Origin: Rhizophagus irregularis
Taxonomy: Eukaryota; Glomeromycota; Glomeromycetes; Glomerales; Glomeraceae
Reading direction: 5' to 3'
NCBI RefSeq assembly: GCF_026210795.1
Contig: NC_089458.1
Coordinates: 1,302,001-1,366,000, forward strand
Length of the DNA: 64,000 bases
Made by a program: the position numbers and the translations under genes. Shown here in pieces: positions 45,957 through 57,860 of the stretch. The notes under the pieces are model-generated. The model saw only the letters and a list, made by a program, of their open reading frames with translations. It was not told the origin of the DNA and did not search any database. Numbering within the stretch: position 1 is the first letter of the stretch; the number at the start of each line of letters is the position of its first letter.

Positions 45957-48406
45957 TGTTGAAAAACTAATTTATTGTTTTGGGCAGTGTCTTTTCTAGT
46001 GATGTTATTAGGGTTATTAAGAAAAAATCAACGTAACACTTTTTCGTACTAATGTTCAAAATCAACATCTAGAAGATCTAATAGATCTGATTTATATACG
46101 AAAAGCTAATGCTAGATTTAGTAAATCTGATCGTTGTGCACCCAAAAATGAGTTGGCTAATATCTTTGAAGTAACCAATCGAAGATAATTCTTTATGATT
46201 TAGATGAAGCCTAAAGATGAAGCCAAAAAGATATTGTGCTTTTTTTTATCGAACTCTACTAAAAGAAAGACATAAGCAAGAATTTGCAGTTTAACCTTTT
46301 GCATATCTTTCTAATATAAAACAGCCAGATGTAACCTCGCAAAAACTTTTTTACCGGGGTTCATTAGATGTTTTCATTTCATGCAGAAATTAAAAAAAAA
46401 GGTTTAATATATTTGTACATGATACAAATGATAAATGTTTTGTACATGATACAAATGATAAATGTAAAATTTAACAACTAGATCATTATTAATTTACATC
46501 GGGCTAGGAATGCTGTACTTGACACAATGTCGATCATGAAATCGCCAGTTTGCGAAAGCTTCAAAAAAGTTCTGCCACGTGATTTTCGGTATTTATGCTC
46601 TAACACGTGATTGTAAGAGTAATTAACCTTTAGTGAGAATATTCTTTTTTCAATTTAAATGAAAATAAATAAATAATTTAATATTAATTTTTCAAAATTA
46701 ATATAAATTAATTTAACTATAGAATCATTTAATTTGGTTTAACTTATTTTATTAAATTTTTTAATTAAAGTTTAAATTTGATTTGATTTAAGATTCTGAA
46801 CATCTAATATATAGGTTATAATGGACTTTTAGTTAAAATCACCCTTTTTTGCCAAAATTCAAAAATCATTTTTTTGCAAATATCTTTGGTATTTAGTAGT
46901 TCAATTTTGATAAACTTTTTTTTTTTAAATTATAGAACTTAATAAGAGCCATAAAAATAAAAAAAAATTCATTGAAATTAGATCACTAGATGTTAAGAAA
47001 ATTGTATAACCCTAATTTTTAACTTTTAATAGATTAATTTGTCAAAAGAATAACTTATGACTTATTTTAAAAATATCAGAATTCTATTTAATTTATATAT
47101 GCTATTTAAATTCAAAATAATCAGAAATTTGATGAATTTAAAAGGATTTTTAAATATAAAAGTATTATATTAAGATAATTATTTATATGTAACTATATAT
47201 TTTAATTATTTTATTACTAATAAATTTAGTAAATATTATATTATTAATTATTATTACAAAGATTCCTATTATTATAATTAAAAGTTTTATTTGGAAATTT
47301 AGAATTTGAAATTTGAATTTATCATAAAACAAATTTAGAAATTGAAAATTAAAATTTAAAACTATAAAAATTTGAAATTTGAAATTTGAAATTATTAATT
47401 TTAATTTAAATAATATATATTTTTTTACTTAAATCAACTTATTTTTGGATGATTTAATCTAATTTATATATAGTAAATCTGTATTTATATTAAAAAGAGT
47501 ATAAAAGAGTATATTAAATATTAATATTAATAATAATTAAATCTATCTATACAACTTAAAAACTAAATATTTCTTATTTTTTTTTTAATTAGTATTGATG
47601 CTAAAAATGCAATCTTACTATCATTGGATTTCTTTTATTAATAATATAAATTTTATTAAAATTTAATCAATAAATTTTTTAAAATAAAGAATATATTAAA
47701 TTTTACTTAATTGTAAACTATATATAATATATTTGAAATTTAATAATTTTTTAAATAGAATTTTTTTTTTTGTTTAATTTTACTGGAAGTAGTAGTTTAT
47801 TAGAAATTTATGTAATATATAAAAAAAAACAATTCCATCCATTAGCAAAGAGGATTTAAATGAAAATTCAGTTTAAAGTATTAATTAAATTAGATATATA
47901 TTAAATATGATAAGTATAACTTGTTTTTATTTAATTAATAAACTTACAACAAATTAATATACTACTTTATAAATATAATTAATATTATTAATTAAATAAA
48001 TTTTCTTAAAGGTAGATTTTCAAATTAAAAAATATTGATTTTAAAATAAGTATTAAATTAAATTATTAGATTCTACTTATTTATTAATGAATTCAAAATT
48101 TTAATATGGCAATTTAACTTATTTTTTATATAGTTAAATTTTAAAAATTTAAAAATTAGGATTGTAATTTTTCTTACTACCTATTAATTCAAATTTTCGG
48201 ATACGAAATTACGTTTATATCAATATACTGTGCCAATCATGTGATTTTATTTCATTTCTGGTCAATCAGCTTTAGAGTAACACAGAATGTAGTATCCGGC
48301 CTAAAAAGGACGAGATTATCGCCGGCGCCTGTAGAAATTCAACCAATCTGGTGGTACGAAAAATAATAAATTAAAACGCGATCTTGTTTAAAACATTTTA
48401 CATAAA
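45957..48406. other. Divergent intergenic region (V-ATPase C / Nup107)
   Basis: 2.4 kb without a credible gene. Two CACGTGAT elements lie 28 bp apart at 46576 and 46604. From about 46640 to 48170 the DNA is extremely AT-rich with repeated AAATTTGAAATTTGAA (47285-47395). The last 200 bp before the nucleoporin start regain normal composition. Confidence 0.5.
46576..46611 (+). promoter_or_regulatory. Pair of CACGTGAT elements
   Basis: CACGTGAT at 46576-46583 and again at 46604-46611, same orientation, 28 bp apart, about 620-650 bp from the V-ATPase C start codon and 1.8 kb from the Nup107 start. Target gene unclear. Confidence 0.35.
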
Positions 48407-51400
48407 ATGGATCAAAGCAATTCCATGGATGTTGATCCTATTAGCACGCCGCGTGTTTCACGGTCTCAAGAAACGCCAAGACATTATACTCCTTCGTCGT
48501 TATATGCCACTACACAATCTTATTCTTCCGATTTGTTTGTCCCCAGTATTGTTGGTTTTCTGCACATTTTTCTTACTTCGGTTAATACTTTTTATATTAA
48601 AAGGTTGATTTAACTTTTTTTTAGGTAAATTCATCCATTGCCAGTTTGGAAACAAATCTAAATGGTCTGGAATTTTATTTATTTGTCAATGATTTATGAA
48701 TAACTAAATTTAACGCGAATAACAATTATAGATGGGATATACTTTGGTAATGATATAATTCTAAAGTATGCTGAAGTGTATGAAAATACACGGTCTCAGG
48801 AAGATATAACAGCTGTCCCTAAGACATATGAACAAATGTGTGACGAATAGTAAGCTCTAATTAATTAATCACATTCATTCAACTTAATATTTAATTGAGC
48901 GCGTAATTTAGTGTTGCTGATTTTTTCGTAGTTATAAAACGTTTCGTGAAGAAAGTAGTGGAATGTTCAATTCTGATCCCCGAGGATATCAGATCTGGGA
49001 GGCTGAACGGAATACGTGGAATTTATTAAAATTATTATCACAGTAAGTAAAGTTTGAACACTAATAAGGTGCGTTTGTAACTAATATTGTTATATTCTTA
49101 TCAATCAGATATCGATTCACACCTATAAAAAATATTGATGAAGCAAGAAAACCATTTCAAACGGATGGGCAACTTTTATGTGAGCTTCTCGCGATCAATA
49201 AGGATTTTGCTGAGGCTTGGGTGAGTTATTAATAATTTTGAAATTATTTTCTGATATATAATGGTAACTAACCACATTCATTCTATAGATCGTACGTCAA
49301 TGGTTGTGGAAGATAGCACCAGAATTCATTACTGTAGAAACAAATCCTGAATATCGTGCTTTCACTAAAAATGCAATCCTATTGAACCTTAAAAAAGGAG
49401 ATTCAGAAGAATACAAGTACCTTGATCCAGATGGTGTTCACAGAACCCAACGAGCTTTAGATTCTCTTGATCAGGTAAATTCGAATTATCCAATCAATTT
49501 CTCTTTTTTACTGGATTTTTTATGTTATGATTAATTTAGGAACACGAAAAAGAGCTTGCGAGGTCTATATTTGAGTATTTACGGAGAGGTCAGGTTGACG
49601 ATGCAATGGATATTAGCGATAAAAATGGTCATTTTTGGCGAACTGCCAGTATGAGTGGGATCATATTATACAATGAAAAAGTTGATGGTAATGTCTTATA
49701 GAATAAAATCTTGGAAATATTCATATATTCGTTTTTTATGGAATTTTCTCTTTGGTAGAGAATAGTATAAGAATTTGAAGTATGGCGAATTAAGTTATAA
49801 AATTGTAAAACACAAAATTCTTATTAATCCATAATTATGAATATGGATTTGAAGGTTTACGAATTTCGGATGAATAATGAATACAACCTTGAATAATTCA
49901 GAATATTATAATTTTAGTTTTTATTAAATACTAATAATATTAATTAAAATATCTACGTTAAAGATGATGTTATATCAACAATTGGTAATATTAACCGGCA
50001 TATATGGCGTACAACGTGTTATCATTGTGCTAATCAGGTAAATGTTTATATTTTATATTTTATACAAATTTATTTAAAATAATTATATGATACATGATAT
50101 TTTATGTTTGTTTGTAGGAAAACCTTTATATTTATGATCGAGCAATTTATGGTGTTCTTAGTGGAGATTATGAAAATGTAAATATATTGAGTGCATTTTA
50201 AAATAGGAATTAATTATGTAATACAATGTTCTATATTTTTAAGATCATTCCTGTTTGTCGGACCTGGGAAGATCATATTTGGGCTTATTATCATAGTCTT
50301 ATCGAGTGTCAGCAAGATGAGGTGTGTATTCTAATAAATTTCTAAGCACTTATTTTAAATTTATTAGCAATGACATACGTATTCTTATTTATATATTTAA
50401 AGTACTTTAGTAAGCATGTTCGACATATGGGAGTTAATGAAGACGACGATTTACCTATAAATATCAAATCTACTACACCAAATAAAATTTTTGAAATGGT
50501 GGAATCAAAAAGAATTGACAGGCAAGCATTTAAAATTTAAGTATTTTAGGATTGACATAAGATCATCCGTAAATATTTACTTTGTTTAATGACTTTAGAG
50601 ATCCTGATATTGAAAGGTTTCACATCATTCAAAAATTGATTATTTTGAATGATTCAAAGGAATTGGTTAAACAATTAAAGGAGGAATTAATCGATAAACG
50701 GCTAAGTCGTGAAGAGTAAATAAGTATTTGAGATATTGTGCTATATTATATGATTTATTATTAATTGAATAAATTTTATCTAGTGAAACTGCATATTTTC
50801 ATTTCCTTCGCCTGGCAACGCATTTGATTTTGTATTTACGTGATTTGATGCTTCCAACTCCTGACAAGGAATCGGATCATATTATCAAATTATATACTGA
50901 ATTATTAATAGAATATCGACAGGTATATTTTATATATTTTACAATCTGATATTATTTTAAAAAAATTATTAATGGTTAATATTAAACCAACAGAATAAGC
51001 TTATTGCATTATATGCTTCAAAATTACCTAGAGATACATCTATTGAAATTTATGCCTTGTTTTTAAAAGGTAATTATCTTATATTTATCTTATGTAATGT
51101 ACAAAAACTTAATATGTTTTACATGTAAAATTAGATGTAATGGCAAGTTATGCAGAGCGTCATAAACTTTTCATTCTGGCAGAACAGTATGGTCTAAATG
51201 TGATCGCCATTGCACGAAAAACTTTTGATTTAATATTTCAAGAAATTGAAACTGCGGTATGTAATATTAATGTTTCATTTAATTTTTTTCAAAAATTATT
51301 TTATTAATCGAATCAATATTATATAGGATAAGCATGGTGCTGTTTTTGATGTCAGAATAATTTCTTTGAAAGAACCTATAAAACAGACCGAAATAATTCA

Positions 51401-52462
51401 AATCCGTGCATTGGAATGGCTGACGTTTAACAAGGAGCAACATCGTGAAGCCCTTAAATTAGGAAATACTTTATGCAGAAGATTTCTTGGTAATTAATCA
51501 AAGTTTTTTTTTTTTACTTTTAAAATTTAATGATTCAATTATATTTTAGCCTCGGGGAAGATGAATGTAGCGGGTATGATTATAATGGAGATGAAAAATT
51601 CAAAATCGCCTTTATCAATTATACGCTATGAGAAATCGGAAGATGGTGAGATTGATACTGTATACGTTGAGCATCAAAATTATTACAATATGATAGAATA
51701 TTATAACAGATATGAGATTTGGTGGAAAACATGGAAGTCGAAACCTAAGAAGTAATTAATGATTCTAATTGGTTCTTTTTATTTCAACTTTACTTACTTT
51801 TATTTCAATTAGGAGTAATTTGAAAGATACGGATGACTGGAATAAAAGTATTAAAGTATGAACCAAAAAAATATTTATAACATATCTGGTTGTGAACATT
51901 AATTTTTATATGATTTTTTTATTGACTGAAATTAGGAAGTCACGAATTCTTTGGATAATCTTTTTCACAAATTTTTAGAATCGTATGTTTATGACTACAT
52001 AAAAGAGTCGAATAACATGATGACTGATGAAGGTAACATTAATTGATTTAAGTCTAAATATCTAAAATAATGAACTAATTTATTTTTTTAAGATGAGAAT
52101 CGGATACGTGAATCGGAACGAGTAATGGATATTTATATTCCTAATGCAGTACTTCGACATCATACTGCATTGTACGAAACACGTGAAATTATTCCAGAGT
52201 ATGTATTCTAAAAATTTTATAAGATATATATTAAATAAAAATTTTAATAATTCGGTTTTTTTTATATAATAGAAATTTGGAAAAAAGTTTTAATTTAGCC
52301 AATATAGTAGTAGAAGAAAGTTCAGATCTCTCTATGCATTTTGTGCGATCGAAAAAATTGCAAGCGCTTCTAATGGCGTTACGCGACTCTTATCTTGAAA
52401 TACTAAGGAAAAACCCTAAAGATATCTCAAACGTTTTATACGATGAACAAAAATTCAATTAA
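48407..52462 (+). CDS. NUP84: Nucleoporin Nup84/Nup107
   Basis: Nup84/Nup107, an alpha-helical scaffold protein of the Y-complex in the nuclear pore. About 21 short exons span 4 kb and encode roughly 800 residues. Recognisable parts: an N-terminal disordered stretch (SMDVDPISTPRVSRSQETPR), LARSIFEYLRRGQVDDAMDI followed by SDKNGHFWRTASMSG (family block), CRTWEDHIWAYYHSL, LYLRDLMLPTPDKESD and IRALEWLTFNKEQHREALKL followed by GNTLCRRFLASGKMNVA, a strong Nup107 signature, then a C-terminal segment ending NPKDISNVLYDEQKFN. The first intron border (near 48560) is uncertain: exon 2 (48625-48664) must be entered in phase 0. One intron, 50522-50598, uses a GC donor (AG/GCAAGC). Start ATG 48407. Confidence 0.9.
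50522..50598 (+). other. GC-AG intron in the nucleoporin gene
   Basis: The exon ends GACAG and the intron begins GCAAGC, with acceptor TTTAG at 50598. Only this junction keeps the frame (RIDRDPDIERFHIIQK). The rest of the donor fits the consensus well, as is usual for GC introns. Confidence 0.75.
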
Positions 52463-52682
52463 TTAATAGTTTAATAATAGATCGACACTGACTTAAATCT
52501 GATATAGAGTAACTAATATTATTCATCTTATTTCCTTCATTAAGGAACTTTGTAGTAATAAAGCAAGTTATTGAAAATAGTTAATTATTATTTTATTTTG
52601 AATTAATCAATGTTAAACAAATGTTTTTGTTAATTTATTTTCTTTTTTAAAAAAAAAAAAATCGTGGACGTCGAATAATAAA

Positions 52683-53414
52683 TTAAAATTGAGAAGCCAT
52701 TTGTTGACAAGCTTTGAGATTCTCTAAATAATATTGACAAAGACTAATATTATGGTTATTTAATTCCAAACACTTGGTCAAAGCCTTGGCATCCTTTTCA
52801 CATGAAGCTCCACCATAACTATCATTTTGGTAAGCTTGATATTGAGGTTGCTATTGAGCAATGGTTTGGTTTTGAGTTAAATAATAAATATATTAACAGT
52901 TAAGAATCAAAAGTAAATTGATAAAAGATATATTTACCACATCTTGAGTTTGAGGAGTGTATTGACTTTGAGAATCTTGTGAAGCTGGTGTTTCAGATGA
53001 ACTACCGCCCGAAAACAAGCCAGTAATACCATGACCCTGTTGATTTTTATAGTGCAAGTTATTAACAATAACTAGAAGGTAATTAATTAAATCATAAATT
53101 TACTTACAATGCTATGTCCGACGGCTACACCAGCAGCAGTTGAAGCCATCTAATTATAAAATTAATTATAATAAATGTTTATCATAAATTAATAAAAAAA
53201 AAATTACAAAATCGATAAAGAATGCGCTAACCTGTCCAAACAAACCAGGCGACCTTTGTTCGGCTAACTTAGTTGGTTGTCTAGATGGAACAGCAGGAAC
53301 ATTAGCGTTTGCTTGTTGTGCAGGTTTTGTTGGAGGTGGATTAGGACGCGCTGAAGAAGTGGAAGCTGTTCTTTTTTGTTTAGGAGCTCTAGCTGTGGAC
53401 TTACGACGAGCCAT
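52683..53414 (-). CDS. MIX17: MIX17/CHCHD2-family twin CX9C mitochondrial protein, 163 aa
   Basis: A small CHCH-domain protein of the MIX17 (yeast) / CHCHD2-CHCHD10 (animal) family, imported to the mitochondrial intermembrane space through Mia40 oxidative folding. Four exons in reading order: 53414-53232, 53149-53108, 53036-52938, 52850-52683, giving 163 residues. N-terminus MARRKSTARAPKQKRTASTS is basic and Ser/Pro-rich; the middle has the hydrophobic glycine-rich MASTAAGVAVGHSIGHGITG segment; the C-terminus has CEKDAKALTKC and CQYYLENLKAC, two exact CX9C motifs. It is convergent with Nup107, with 220 bp between stops, and head to head with TAF8. Precise function in fungi is not settled; respiration-related roles are known for animal relatives. 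Confidence 0.93.
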
Positions 53415-54022
53415 TTTTTACAAAATGAAAAAAAATTTAGATCAGCCCCTATTTTATGATGAAAATCTATCGGCCAGAACCGAGTGATCCGCAATCCGGA
53501 TCACTGGATTGCGGGATTGCGGATAAATTAATAACTCTTATCATTTATGTAACAAATGGTTTACGCGTAAAAAATTTTAAATTTCACTGAATTAATCACG
53601 CGTTTTTCTCATCCTATCAGAATTTTAATGTCTGGTTTTCTTGAAGCTGAAACGGTCACCGGTTCTCGGCCACTATGAAAATCTGCGCGAATTGTTATAT
53701 AATATCAATGTTTTCGCTTAAGGTTCAAAATTTCAATAATACTGTGTTATACGATCTACCAATTGAAGAATTTTCCGTTAGCATGATAAAGTTAGTAAAA
53801 ATCGACGAAAATTCGGTAATATTAATAATACAGTCCCTTGGGAGTTGGGATCATATATAATTTACAAAAACAAAGCGCATAAGCTTTGGAATGGACTCTG
53901 TTGTGCACGTGGCTTTAATTGTAATTTTTGGCCAATCAAAATTGAAAGAAACGTCATATCACAAATTTGATTATTTTGGCTCAGCTTTAAAAATTCTCCC
54001 TTTTTCCTTTTTTTTTTGAAAA
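53415..54022. other. Bidirectional promoter region (MIX17 / TAF8)
   Basis: 608 bp between divergent start codons. Near 53484-53523 GGATCACTGGATTGCGG and neighbouring ATCCGCAATCCGGATC form a small palindromic cluster. The 61-codon frame at 53675 (MKICANCYIISM...) has no supporting features. Confidence 0.5.
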
Positions 54023-55019
54023 ATGAATGAACCTCGTAGTTTAGAGACAAATAATATTAATACAAGAATAGTTAATGAAATAAATAAGAGAATAGGAGCA
54101 TTTTTAGCAAAGGAGACCGGGTTTTCTAGTATAACTTCTTCAGCAAATGAAGTATTAGCCAACGTATTGGAGACATGTAATCAAAGATATATTAAATAAA
54201 TTTATTTGCTTTAACCCGTTCAGAAACTAATAAGATTAATTCGAATTTAGATTTCGAAAACATAATTAAAACATCACAAGCATATGCAGAATTAGCGTGT
54301 CGGTCACAGATAAATCTTAATGATGTCGAAAAAAGTTTTAAAGAATGGAATATTAAAACAGGAGCCCTTGAAGGGCACATAGAAAAATGTCTCAAAGGTA
54401 ATTGATAAGATCTTAATTATGTATGTTGTTAATGGTTAATTAAACAACTTTTTTGTTTACAGCAAAGGAAAATTATCATACATTCGCGTCTGATTTAAAA
54501 TCTTCAATACAATCAGAAAGCCAATCAAAGACGCCTTCGATGACATTATATAATCCTGAAGATATAAATGAAGATGATGAATATCGTCCAAAATATGTTC
54601 CTTCCCATATGCCTCCATTTCCTGCTAAACATTCTTACAAGAAAACACCCGTAAGTCATCTTTATCCACGTCTTATTCAAGTTAAAAACATTTTCTAACA
54701 TAATTACTATTTAATAAAGGTATATCCTAAGCTAAATATCCATAATCCAATAAAATTAAGAGAAATGAAATTAAAAGAAGTTAAATTGGTGGAAAAAAGT
54801 TTATATAAATTAGTTCAACATCAAGAAGAGCAAAAAATACATAATCGATCTTCAATTCCGGATTCACCTGATACTTCTTCCACTGTCGTGTCTGCGGTTT
54901 CTTCTCCTCATAGCTATGATTTACTCTCAAAATCAACTTCTAGAAAATCTTCCACAGCCAATATTCGCCTATCTAAAAAGAGACCTTTAGAAAATGATTG
55001 GTCTGAAGATGAGGAATGA
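54023..55019 (+). CDS. TAF8: TAF8, TFIID subunit with histone fold, 263 aa
   Basis: TFIID subunit 8. Four exons: 54023-54163, 54235-54397, 54463-54650, 54720-55019 (263 residues). The N-terminal histone fold (about residues 10-85) has IGAFLAKETGFSSITSSA and TSQAYAELACRSQINLNDVE, typical of the bromodomain-associated/TAF8 type; the central YVPSHMPPFPAKHSYKKTP is the TAF8 C-terminal family signature, and the tail ends in a Ser-rich segment with SKKRPLENDWSEDEE. The first intron is awkward: the obvious donor GTAATC (54176) would create a stop, while AAC/GTATTG at 54163 with acceptor ATAAG at 54234 keeps the frame and gives a histone-fold helix of normal length. TAF8 pairs with TAF10 and bridges TAF2 to core TFIID. 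Confidence 0.85.
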
Positions 55020-55398
55020 TCTCCGAAGTAAAGGTTTTTGTTTGTAATACTTTAATTTAATTAATAAATCTAAAACTTAATTAACCCTTCAAATATATGT
55101 AATCTTATTAATACTTAGTGATTTGGCGAAGTGTAAAAATTAATATCATCGTTCGAAGCTTATTTAATATAATCTAAAAAAAAAGAACAATTTTATTATA
55201 ATTAATCCTAATTCCCAATACGAACAATAATAAATAAACAAAGGTTATCAAAAATATATCTTATTTTTTTTTTTCAAGTACGAAATTAAAATACTTTACA
55301 TCATTTTTTTAGTATCAAAAATAGAAGAGAAAGTCCTGAGAACATTTTTGATACAACCAACTCAAAAAATGATCAAGTCTTATGCAGTAAAAATGCCG
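55020..55398. other. Convergent 3' region of TAF8 and the small unidentified gene
   Basis: 379 bp of AT-rich DNA between two stop codons, with a poly-T run at 55264. Nothing else seen. Confidence 0.5.
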
Positions 55399-55808
55399 CT
55401 ACGAAAAATGTATTTCTTCCGTGCAATCTCCATTATAATTTTCACCATTTCTTTTGTTGTCTTCAATCTGTAAAATAAAACTTTTAAAAGAAAATAGTAA
55501 TAAATTAATGTTGATTTTGATTTAATACATACCAAAAATTTATTAAATTTCGTATTCATTTTAGTTCTTCCACTGAACCATACTTTCATTTTCTCATTAT
55601 TTTTATTTATATAATTTATCTCTTTGTTTATTGACCTATTATAATTTTCATAAGTTAAACCGACATGATTTATTTGACTAAAAGATACCGTTTTATTACT
55701 TTCATGTTCTTTTCGATCAAGATTTTTAGCTTGTTTCTTTAAATATCCTTTACGATATCTATGTTCTCGAATTGATTTATTTGGCAACGAAACAGAATTG
55801 TTATTCAT
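55399..55808 (-). CDS. Hypothetical small basic protein, about 114 aa
   Basis: ATG at 55808 opens a lysine/asparagine/arginine-rich frame, MNNNSVSLPNKSIREHRYRK..., that runs to MNTKFNKFL at about 55533, where a GTATGT donor follows. Splicing to the TTTTACAG acceptor at about 55470 gives a second exon IEDNKRNGENYNGDCTEEIHF ending at the stop at 55399; without splicing the frame runs instead to 55380 as a hydrophobic string typical of intron translation. No signal peptide, membrane span or known domain is visible. I do not recognise it; the basic first half could bind nucleic acid, but that is a guess from composition only. Confidence 0.5.
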
Positions 55809-56617
55809 TTTTTTTTCAATTTAAATTAAAGAAATCATTTGTATTTAAACAAACATTTAACCGATTTTGTGTAACATTGAAATTGATGATTCGAATCACA
55901 AATGTCTCAAATAAAACAAGGCCATCGAACTATAATATCATCTTATAGAATTTTTTAAAAATGAACATCTCGAAGAATGAAATATAAAAAATTGGCCATT
56001 TTTCAAATATTTGTGTTTGAGTCACATGACGTATCCGAATCTGTCACATTCGTATCTCGAATTCTCGAATTTTCCAAGATTCACTCGATTTATAATCAAA
56101 TATTCGAATATCAAGGAACCTCCAATTAATAAATGCTTTTGGAAGTCTACTCGATAGTCTGAATGCTAGTCATACCAAAAAAGGATGTTCAATTATATAC
56201 AGGCAATCTCGATAAACCAGATCTTCGATATCTGAAGTTATAGTACGATAATAAACTATTAAATTTATTTTAGATTTCTTGATATATCGATTTTTTTTTG
56301 AAAATTTTTACTATGATACGTAACGGATGATCCGATTTTTCATGATTGCCTGTACATGTGTATCATCCCTGCTTTTAGTAGTACTTACTGGTAAAATAAC
56401 AATTTCATCCTCACTTCTTTTACTCTAGAGGGTTATTATTATAATTAACTTTTGAATTTGTTTTTCATAAATAAATAATAATATTTATTAATGACTTGGA
56501 AAATACTGAATATATTAATAATTAAATAATAAATAAATAATAAATAATAAGTAAATAAATAAATAAATAAATACATAAATAAATAATTAATAAAAGTTAT
56601 AAAAATCCGGTCCCTTT
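55809..56617. other. Intergenic region with a small TIR element
   Basis: Apart from the 153-bp element at 56200-56352 it holds TTCGAAT/ATTCGAA words (56040-56120) and an AAATAAATAAATAA microsatellite (56520-56595) next to the EBP stop codon. Confidence 0.5.
56200..56352. mobile_element. MITE-like element, 153 bp, TA target-site duplication
   Basis: It begins CAGGCAATC and ends GATTGCCTG, a perfect 9-bp terminal inverted repeat, and is flanked on both sides by TA (56198-56199 and 56353-56354). Size, inverted termini and TA duplication fit a non-autonomous Tc1/mariner- or pogo-type DNA transposon. No coding capacity. Subterminal CGATAAACC on the left and its loose counterpart on the right extend the similarity. 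Confidence 0.7.
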
Positions 56618-57545
56618 TTAATCAGTTTTCTTATTTTTCCTTTTTTGATTCTCCCTAACGGCGTTGGTCAAATTTGACCAACTTTGTAGTAACAAAGCAC
56701 CGGGTATAAAAGCCCATATGGAATTAATTCCCAAAAAGTAACCCCAAAAATATAAAGGTTCAGGACGTGAATGGGGAAATCCTTCAAATGATGATGTCCA
56801 ATAATATAATACTAATCCATATATTTGGCCTAAGCTTGTTACCAATTGTATAACATGTCGTGATGGCCAACTCTGATGTATTCCTATGGCTGTTAAATAA
56901 GACCCTGTTCCCCAAAAAATCTAATATACCGCATAGTAAAAAAAGAAAGAATAGTTGTGAGAACAAACTAAAATACAAAAAAATTAACATACTTCTTGAA
57001 ATTTGCTATTACCGCAGTGATTCGTTCCATATTCACCACGAATGGGTCAGATGATAAGTATCTTGAATCGCTTAAAGCATATTCTTTCCACCATTGACCA
57101 ATTAAGGAATTATCAGACTGCAACGTTTCATGAAAGTATGCAAAATATCCTTCTACAAATATATGAATACTTCCAGTTATAATAAACCACACAAATGCGA
57201 ATTTATTTGCTTTGCTAATATTTTGTTTTTGATAAATAATTAATGTGGATATTAAAGTAACAATTATCGCTATTCCTGCAAAAACTCCTAGTGAATATTC
57301 CATTGAATGTGTTTTTTCGGTAAATGTTGGTAACTTTCAAAAAGAAAAGAACATGAAACACAATAAATTAGTATCGAATTGATGATATTACGAAGTAGTT
57401 TTCTTAGTTTTTCATTTAATACCTTAAGATTTCTTGGATAAAATGGATGATTCGGGAATTCAGGTTCTATCTTTTCGACTACTTGTTCAGCTGGTTGTTC
57501 CATATTAACGTTTGCGAAATATGGGTAAAAAAATTTTTGCCACAT
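56618..57545 (-). CDS. EBP-type 3-beta-hydroxysteroid Delta8-Delta7 isomerase (EXPERA domain), 248 aa
   Basis: Emopamil-binding-protein-type sterol isomerase, which moves the C8 double bond to C7 in sterol synthesis, in the ER membrane. Three exons in reading order: 57545-57423, 57333-57013, 56920-56618, 248 residues. The N-terminus has HPFYPRNLKLPTF, common in EBP proteins. The EXPERA core has four to five membrane spans with SIHIFVEGYFAYFHETL (His and Glu of the active site), WKEYALSDSRYLSSDPFVVN followed by MERITA, SLGQIYGLVLYYWTSSFEG and FWGYFLGINSIWAFIPGALL. The end is basic (RENQKRKNKKTD). I end exon 2 at GCG/GTAATA because only this keeps the frame into IFWGTGSYLTAIGI. Most well-studied fungi use the unrelated ERG2 isomerase for this step. 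Head to head with the transporter gene, 315 bp apart. Confidence 0.92.
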
Positions 57546-57860
57546 TGTTTAAAAAAAAAATCTCCCTATGTCGTAACATACTCTTTATATAGTGGGATAT
57601 GTTAACTTTAAGCCAATGTCCCACGTGAATCCTTTGTACTCAATGAATTCAATCCAACGTATATCTAAAGTTATCTACTGAAGTCAATAATTATGGTTAG
57701 CCGATAATCAATTATAGTAAAACGCAATTTTAGTGATTAGCATTTATCTATATAATAGAATACTAAATAGAATAACTAAACAATAGAATTACTAGTTAAT
57801 AGAGTAAATAGAGTAAAATAATAAAAATCAATCGTCAACTTATTTTTTTTTAATATAATA

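Noticed and set aside
46640-48170. Idea that the extremely AT-rich block is a mitochondrial DNA insertion
   Set aside because: No recognisable mitochondrial gene, rRNA or tRNA piece; low-complexity iteration explains the sequence better.
53675-53860. 61-codon frame in the MIX17/TAF8 promoter region
   Set aside because: No family, no neighbouring exons, and position inside a bidirectional promoter; chance is more likely.
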